A stretch of 64,000 nt of DNA, from NCBI GenBank assembly GCA_009761415.1, contig QUOL01000017.1, forward strand, positions 620,001 to 684,000, given 5' to 3'. The DNA comes from Sarcomyxa edulis (lineage: Eukaryota > Basidiomycota > Agaricomycetes > Agaricales > Mycenaceae). How positions within the stretch are numbered: the stretch's first letter is position 1; each line of letters opens with the position of its first letter. Both the position numbers and the translations under genes were made by a program. A model generated the notes under the pieces. The model ran no database searches. It saw only the letters and a list, made by a program, of their open reading frames with translations, and was not told where the DNA came from. Below are positions 57,755 through 64,000 of this stretch, in pieces.

Positions 57755-58664
57755 GGGAAATTTGACAATGCCCCATTGTCCGGCTTGGAAAGTTTCAAGC
57801 TACGCCTGGCTACGCCCGTATGCAATATGTCAAAAAAGTTATACCGTCATGAGCGTATGCTTCTTGGCTTCCGGAAAATGCAAAAATCTGATGTGTATGT
57901 GTTTGCCTTTGTTTGGTTTCAGCCACAAACATCCAGAGGTGTCAGAAATCTGATTTGGCTGAAAGAACAGGCTACGCCTGGGTACGCCTTGCTATATACC
58001 CACTTTTTTTGAAATGAGGGTTGGCGTACATGGTCAGGTGACCCGTCCCAAGAGTCCATTCATAAAAATATATAAGGCGTAGCCTATACCCGCCTATTTA
58101 ACTTTGGCCAGAATGCCAAAGTTGTATCTAAGCGTAGGGCGCGGGTATCCGTCCAAATCCTTAGGTTTCTTTTGAAATACTAGCGTATATGTCTAGAGCT
58201 GACTACCGCAGAGTTTGGAAATTTTTTTGTGTATATACCTCTGCGCCATTGCCAGTTTACACCCAAATTCCTATTTTCCACCCATTATATAGCTACGCCA
58301 GCACCTGTATAGTGTGCGCCAACCTTGAAACTTTGGGAATATAGTTCTAATATGCATACACCTACCCTCAAAAAATTTCATGACCATCGGTCCAGCCAAT
58401 GAACCTGCAGGAATATTTGGCTTGAATTAATAAGCATTTAACAGCATTATAATTGCATTATCCGTATAAGACCAGTTTCGAAGTACAGATTTCAAGAAAA
58501 AAACCTTGTTATGAAATGTCATGATTCCGGTCATGATGGTATATGCACATTCCAAAATATTCCCACGGTCAAGTTTTCAATATTAGCAGTCAGTGTTATT
58601 ATAATCAGAGTTTACTCTGATTATGCACAAAGACTAGGATTAAGCCTTCAGACAAGAAATCGGA
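57755..58664. other. Hairpin-headed element 2, second copy
   Basis: Duplicate of 32711-33620; head hairpin 57764-57780, end hairpin 58601-58624. Confidence 0.6.
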
Positions 58665-58686
58665 ATTAGCCGCTAACCGCAAAACT

Positions 58687-59848
58687 ATGTTTCTTATCCG
58701 GGAATAGGGCGCCCTATTCCACTAACCCCGAGGTCATTTCAAGGCAAAACGGACGAAAAAGGTGACGGAATAGGGTGTTCAGTCACGAAATGTCACGGAA
58801 TAGGGTGTTTTGTGACGGAATGTCACGGAATAGGGTGTTTTGTGACGGAATAGGGCGTTCGGTCACGGAATAGGGCGTCCTGTGACGGAATAGGGCGTTC
58901 TTTGACACAACAGTAGGAGCCAGAGCATTTTCCAAATAAGACACTGGCTTGTTATTTGGAACATCCAAGAATGCAAAAGCGACTACCAAGACGTGTCTGA
59001 GAGAGACAAGTAAAAATCAGGGATCAAAGAGGGAACCAGAGCATTTTTCAAATAAGACACTGGCTTGTTATTTGGAAACATCAAAAAACGCAAAAGCGAG
59101 TGACAAGACGTGTCTGAGTGAGAAGTAAAAATCAGGTATCAAAGAGGGAACCATCGAAGTGGAGAAGACGTCAACCATCCACCAAGCGCGAGACAAAGAC
59201 CAAAGTGAACGGTCAAAGCATCAGTTGCGACAAAAACGAAAAACCAACTCTGAGAGGCAAGACAAGAAGGCAATCAACCTTCAGCCGTGCAACCCCAAGA
59301 TCGAGATGAAGTGTATGCATCAGAGACGCAAAAATATGAGATCAAAGAGGGAACCATCGAAGTGGACAGACCGATACAAGACAAAGAACGGTCAAAACGC
59401 AAGTAAAACAGGGATGAAGCCGTTAGACCCGTAATCGGAATCAGCCGCTACCCCCCCAGCTGGGACGTTAGGGTTGGGGTAGTTAGGCGGTTAGGGTTAG
59501 TGTTAGGCGTTAGGGTTAGTGTTAGGTGTTAGGGTTGAGGATCATATAAAAAAAAAGTGCGAGTTAGTATCAGAGTCAGAGTGTCAGTGTCAGTGTCAGT
59601 ATCAGTGCAGGTCAGAGTCAGCATCAGTGCAGACATCAAATCAGACAGTCAGTCAAGTCAGCAACCGACCTATCTCAAACAAGTCAACGACTGACCCTTC
59701 AAAAATAAAATGTGCATTACAATCAATTGTGGATTCAAGTCAACATAGTCAGTCAGACTCACATTCCACATAAGACGGCACCCCACTATTTGGAAACTAA
59801 GTCACCAACACCAAGTCTAAGATCAATTGTGGATCAAGTCAACAGAGT
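58687..59848. repeat. Macrosatellite unit A, truncated by telomere repeats
   Basis: Duplicate of the first 1162 bases of the unit at 33643, including the 91-codon basic frame (59159-59434). It is cut inside the CAAGTCAACAGAGT minisatellite and continues as TTAGGG repeats. Confidence 0.9.
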
Positions 59849-59920
59849 TAGGGTTTAGGGTTAGGGTTAGGGTTAGGGTTAGGGTTAGGGTTAGGGTTAG
59901 GGTTAGGGTTAGGGTTAGGG
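59848..59920 (+). repeat. Interstitial telomere tract, 12 units
   Basis: One TTAGGG, one TTTAGGG, then ten perfect TTAGGG units, G-rich strand on +. It is by far the longest perfect tract in the window and lies exactly at the right end of the 22 kb copy 2. The outward orientation matches a former right-hand telomere. Confidence 0.97.
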
Positions 59921-60338
59921 TGGTTCAGAAGTCTGCTCCTGTTGAGAGTAGTATGTAAAGGGAACTAAGTAGAAAACGAGGTCTTCTGGGGAAGAAGGCC
60001 TTTCAACTCGTTTCGCCTTTATAGGCTCGTCAGTTCTACTGTAGTAATATCTAATGTGTAATGTACGGAGAAATCAGTCAGCCGATTTCTAATAATATTG
60101 TGTCGTTATGGCGTGATATGGCGCGATCGACCATGTGATAGGTCAGTTGACGTTGTCATCCGTCGGATCATGGGAATATTTCTAAACTTAGCTGGCCTAG
60201 ACTGGGTCTGGACCGTCTTGGCGTCCTTGGCGTCACGTGACCGGACCGGCTCCGGGGTGAAGACCTAAACACATGGTTAACCCCAGGTTAGGGTTAGGAG
60301 TTAGGGGTTAGTGTTAGGGTTAGCGTTAGGGTTAGCTA
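59921..60338. repeat. Telomere-bordered 419 bp block, copy 3
   Basis: Diverged copy of 32286-32704, one base shorter (ATATTTCTAAAC against ATATTTTCTAAAC) and with AATGTG for AATGAG. After GTTAGCTA it leaves the shared sequence. Being different from the other two copies, it predates or escaped the recent duplication. Confidence 0.9.
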
Positions 60339-60606
60339 GTTTAGGATCATGTAATAAATATTAGCATTCTAAACGACGTTCCGATTAAGGAACAGTACGT
60401 ACGGTTAGGGTTAGTGTTGGGGTTAGCAGCATTCCTGGGCGGCCTAGGTTAATACCGTCTGCGCGGGTAGCAGACACCGAAGTACTTACAATATTGTACA
60501 TTTGCGAAAGAAGAACTCAAGAAAACGACAAAGGAGGTCAACCGTCATGGCATCCGGCGGGCGGTAACAAAACCAGCCAGGCCGAAACAACTCCAGCGAT
60601 ATTTGC
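60339..60606. other. Unique intervening DNA
   Basis: Contains GGATCATGTAATAAA after the degenerate telomere words (a variant of the recurrent junction motif) and a further short TTAGGG-like patch at about 60403-60428. No ORF of note. Confidence 0.4.
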
Positions 60607-60843
60607 TCAATCGTAACGTTTTCTCTTGACAAGGAACGTATTTGGGTCTATGCGGTCCGGGGACCTCGATCTGCGATGTATACGAATAGTGTTTTCATCG
60701 TCCTCCATTTCGACATCCTGTGTGATGTCAGCAATAGTTTCCAAATCCTGGGTAACGTGTTCCTCTAGTTTACTGATGACTAATTTTTTCCAAACAGACG
60801 TAAGGTCGAATAAGTTGCGAGTGCGTTTGCGACTAACAATCAT
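60607..60843 (-). CDS. Hypothetical basic/acidic 78-residue protein, possibly a 3' remnant
   Basis: MIVSRKRTRNLFDLTSVWKK at the start, an acidic middle (ITQDVEMEDDEN) and a basic C-terminus (RIHRRSRSPDRID, VKRKRYD). Composition is natural, with nuclear-localisation-like clusters. The ATG lies only 3 bases from the head of a macrosatellite unit (60847), so the frame may be the surviving 3' end of a longer gene cut by that unit. It is the only protein-like frame in the outer 4 kb. No family recognised. Confidence 0.4.
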   Translation of the reverse strand: MIVSRKRTRNLFDLTSVWKKLVISKLEEHVTQDLETIADITQDVEMEDDENTIRIHRRSRSPDRIDPNTFLVKRKRYD

Positions 60844-60846
60844 TCT

Positions 60847-62407
60847 ATGTTTCTTATCCGGGAATAGGGCGCCCTATTCCACTAACCCCGAGGTCATTTC
60901 AAGGCAAAACGGACGAAAAAGGTGACGGAATAGGGCGTTCAGTCACGAAATGTCACGGAATAGGGTGTTTTGTGACGGAATAGGGCGTTCGGTCACGGAA
61001 TAGGGCGTCCTGTGACGGAATAGGGCGTTCTTTGACACAACAGTAGGAGCCAGAGCATTTTCCAAATAAGACACTGGCTTGTTATTTGGAACATCCAAGA
61101 ATGCAAAAGCGACTACCAAGACGTGTCTGAGAGAGACAAGTAAAAATCAGGGATCAAAGAGGGAACCAGAGCATTTTTCAAATAAGACACTGGCTTGTTA
61201 TTTGGAAACATCAAAAAACGCAAAAGCGAGTGACAAGACGTGTCTGAGTGAGAAGTAAAAATCAGGTATCAAAGAGGGAACCATCGAAGTGGAGAAGACG
61301 TCAACCATACACCAAGCGCGAGACAAAGACCAAAGTGAACGGTCAACGCATCAGTTGCGACAAAAACAGAGACTGACTCTGAGAGGCAAGACAAGAAGGC
61401 AGACCAACCTTCAGCCGTGCAACCCCAAGATGGAGATGAAGTGTATGCATCAGAGACGCAAAAATATCAGATCAAAGAGCGAACCATCGAAGTGGACAGA
61501 CCGATACAAGACGATCAAGACAACGAACGGTCAAAACGCAAGTGAAACAGGGATGAAGCCGTTAGACCCGTAATCGGAATCAGCCGCTACCCCCCCAGCT
61601 GGGACGTTAGGGTTGGGGTAGTTAGGCGGTTAGGGTTAGTGTTAGGCGTTAGGGTTAGTGTTAGGTGTTAGGGTTGAGGATCATATAAAAAAAAAGTGCG
61701 AGTTAGTATCAGAGTCAGAGTGTCCGTGTCAGTGTCAGTGCAGACATCAACTCACATACAAAATCAAGATAGTCAGACAGTCAGTCAAGTGAGCAACCGA
61801 CCTATCTCAAACAAGTCAACGAGCGACCCTTTCAAAAATAAAATGTGCATCACAATCAATTGTGGATCAAGTCAACATAGTCAGTCAGACTCACATTCCA
61901 AATAAGATGACGCCCCACTATTTGGAAACTAAGTCACCAACACCAAGTCTGAGATCAATTGTGGATCAAGTCAACAGAGTCAGTCAGACCCACATTCCAA
62001 ATAAGATGACGCCCCACTATTTGAAACTGAGTCACCAACACCAGTCACCAACACCAAGTCTAAGATGAATTGTGGATCAAGTCAACATAGTCAGACTCAC
62101 ATTCCAAATAAGACGACATCCCACTATTTGAAACTGAGTCACCAACACCAAGTCTGATGCAAGAACACTTAGGGTTACAATGTTTCAAATAAGATGACAC
62201 TCCACTATTTGGAGCCATCGACACCAAGTGAGTCCAAACTAACCCCGAGTAACCCCGAGCTGAAACAACACGGAAATAACCCCGTGTAACCCCGAGCTTA
62301 AACAGCACAGAAATAACCCCGAGTAACCCCGAGCTCATGTACGACAAACGACAAGGAAACAACTCCAAGCTACCCCAGCGTCACGCTATGAGAAGCGACC
62401 GGATCAT
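60847..62407. repeat. Macrosatellite unit A, full length
   Basis: 1561 bp, same order of parts as 33643-35323, with a 94-codon basic frame at 61289-61573. The TCAGTG microsatellite is shorter than in 33643-35323. It ends CGACCGGATCAT just before the next head. Confidence 0.9.
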
Positions 62408-64000
62408 ATGTTTCTTATCCGGGAATAGGGCGCCCTATTCCACTAACCCCGAGGTCATTTCAAGGCAAAACGGAGGAAAAAGGTGACGGAATAGGGCGTT
62501 CAGTCACGAAATGTCACGGAATAGGGTGTTTTGTGACGGAATAGGGCGTTCGGTCACGGAATAGGGCGTCCTGTGACGGAATAGGGCGTTCTTTGACACA
62601 ACAGTAGGAGCCAGAGCATTTTCCAAATAAGACACTGGCTTGTTATTTGGAACATCCAAGAATGCAAAAGCGACTACCAAGACGTGTCTGAGAGAGACAA
62701 GTAAAAATCAGGGATCAAAGAGGGAACCAGAGCATTTTTCAAATAAGACACTGGCTTGTTATTTGGAAACATCAAAAAACGCAAAAGCGAGTGACAAGAC
62801 GTGTCTGAGTGAGAAGTAAAAATCAGGTATCAAAGAGGGAACCATCGAAGTGGAGAAGACGTCAACCATCCACCAAGCGCGAGACAAAGACCAAAGTGAA
62901 CGGTCAACGCATCAGTTGCGACAAAAACAGAGACTGACTCTGAGAGGCAAGACAAGAAGGCAGACCAACCTTCAGCCGTGCAACCCCAAGATGGAGATGA
63001 AGTGTATGCATCAGAGACGCAAAAATATGAGATCAAAGAGGGAACCATCGAAGTGGACAGACCGATACAAGACAAAGAACGGTCAAAACGCAAGTGAAAC
63101 AGGGATGAAGCCGTTAGACCCGTAATCGGAATCAGCCGCTACCCCCCCAGCTGGGACGTTAGGGTTGGGGTAGTTAGGCGGTTAGGGTTAGTGTTAGGCG
63201 TTAGGGTTAGTGTTAGGTGTTAGGGTTGAGGATCATATAAAAAAAAAGTGCGAGTTAGTATCAGAGTCAGAGTGTCAGTGTCAGTGTCAGTGTCAGTGCA
63301 GACATCAACTCACATACAAAATCAAGATAGTCAGACAGTCAGTCAAGTGAGCAACCGACCTATCTCAAACAAGTCAACGAGCGACCGTTTCAAAAATAAA
63401 ATGTGCATCACAATCAATTGTGGATCAAGTCAACAGAGTCAGTCAGACCCACATTCCAAATAAGATGACGCCCCACTATTTGGAAACTAAGTCACCAACA
63501 CCAAGTCTAAGATGAATTGTGGATCAAGTCAACATAGTCAGACTCACATTCCAAATAAGACGACATCCCACTATTTGAAACTGAGTCACCAACACCAAGT
63601 CCAAGAACACTCTAACAGCCCACATTCCAAATAAGACGACACCCCACTATTTGAAACTGAGTCACCAACACCAAGTCTAAGATCAATTGTGGATCAAGTC
63701 AACATAGTCAGACTCACATTCCAAATAAGACGACATCCCACTATTTGGAAACTGAGTCACCAACACCAAGTCTGATGCTTAGAGTTACAATGTTTCAAAT
63801 GAGATGACACTCCACTATGACACCAAGTGAGTCCAAACTAACCCCGAGTAACTTCGAGCTGAAACAACACGGAAATAACCCCGTGTAACCCCGAGTTCAA
63901 ACGACATGGAAATAACCCCGTGTAACCCCGAGCTCAAACAGCACAGAAATAACCCCGAGTAACCCCGAGCTCATTTACGACAAACGACAAGGAAACAACT
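62408..64000. repeat. Macrosatellite unit A, running off the window
   Basis: At least 1593 bp. By comparison with the previous unit, about 60 more bases are missing before the next head. One base differs in the head region (CGGAGGAAAAAGG for CGGACGAAAAAGG). It has one more ~105 bp minisatellite subunit than the previous unit. Confidence 0.9.
62850..63125 (+). other. Conserved basic open frame within macrosatellite A
   Basis: 91 codons, very basic (TDRYKTKNGQ, MHQRRKNMRSKREPSKW), ending GMKPLDP. Equivalent frames: 34115-34390, 35883-36167, 59159-59434, 61289-61573; a cut one begins at 12197. Lengths are 91 or 94 through an in-frame 9-base difference. There is no promoter or splice evidence, and the purine-rich strand is poor in T, which alone favours open frames. 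I regard expression as unproven. Confidence 0.25.

Larger units (their letters stand above)
37499..59848. repeat. 22.35 kb direct duplication, copy 2
   Basis: Second copy of 12454-34804. The left border CTAATACC joins degenerate telomere DNA. The right border at CAACAGAGT runs straight into TTTAGGG/TTAGGG repeats instead of the rest of the macrosatellite unit, as if this end had once been a healed or recombined chromosome end. Confidence 0.95.

Noticed and set aside
12454..59848. Treating the two 22 kb copies as two independent functional gene clusters
   Set aside because: They share identical lesions in the same genes, so they are one decayed cluster duplicated recently.

Overview
The window looks like the right subtelomere of a basidiomycete (probably Agaricomycete) chromosome. 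Evidence: vertebrate-type TTAGGG telomere repeats all reading outward on the + strand, genes broken by many 50-60 nt GT-AG introns, a chitin synthase fused to a myosin motor, an exportin-2 (CSE1) relative, a PHD-finger gene and fast-decaying multi-exon F-box/LRR-like genes. The species cannot be named from sequence alone.

Layout. 1-11.87 kb is single-copy DNA: decayed or hypothetical minus-strand genes, the N-terminal half of a short-chain dehydrogenase joined to an unrelated tail, a five-exon coiled-coil/low-complexity gene, a small PHD-finger gene, and two non-autonomous inverted-repeat elements (1260-1689 with TA target duplication; 10904-11275 inside a decayed gene). From 11.87 kb to the end everything is subtelomeric.

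The dominating structure is a 22.35 kb direct duplication, 12454-34804 and 37499-59848, separated by 2.7 kb. By eye I find only six substitutions and one indel, and all six substitutions are transitions. Each copy carries, in order: a non-coding hairpin-headed element, degenerate telomere repeats, a CACAG-rich repeat, a truncated chimeric myosin-chitin synthase, a second long CACAG-rich repeat, an unresolved region, a minus-strand F-box/LRR-like gene, a second and more decayed myosin-motor fragment, a CSE1 pseudogene, a ~300 bp tandem array, another F-box-like remnant, four TTAGGG units, a 419 bp block, a second hairpin-headed element and part of a ~1.6 kb macrosatellite unit. Copy 2 ends exactly in a 12-unit TTAGGG tract (59848-59920), followed by a third copy of the 419 bp block, about 500 bp of unique DNA and two macrosatellite units running off the window.

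The best candidate for something undescribed is a set of three diverged non-coding elements (12463-13714, 32711-33620, 36401-37345, plus duplicates). Each starts with a perfect hairpin of different sequence at the same place, shares a short backbone motif at about +92, repeats an element-specific GC-rich word at nearly the same three offsets, ends in another hairpin, and borders telomere-like repeats. None carries a credible ORF. Most protein-coding content of the subtelomere is pseudogenic; the intact-looking genes are in the first 11 kb.
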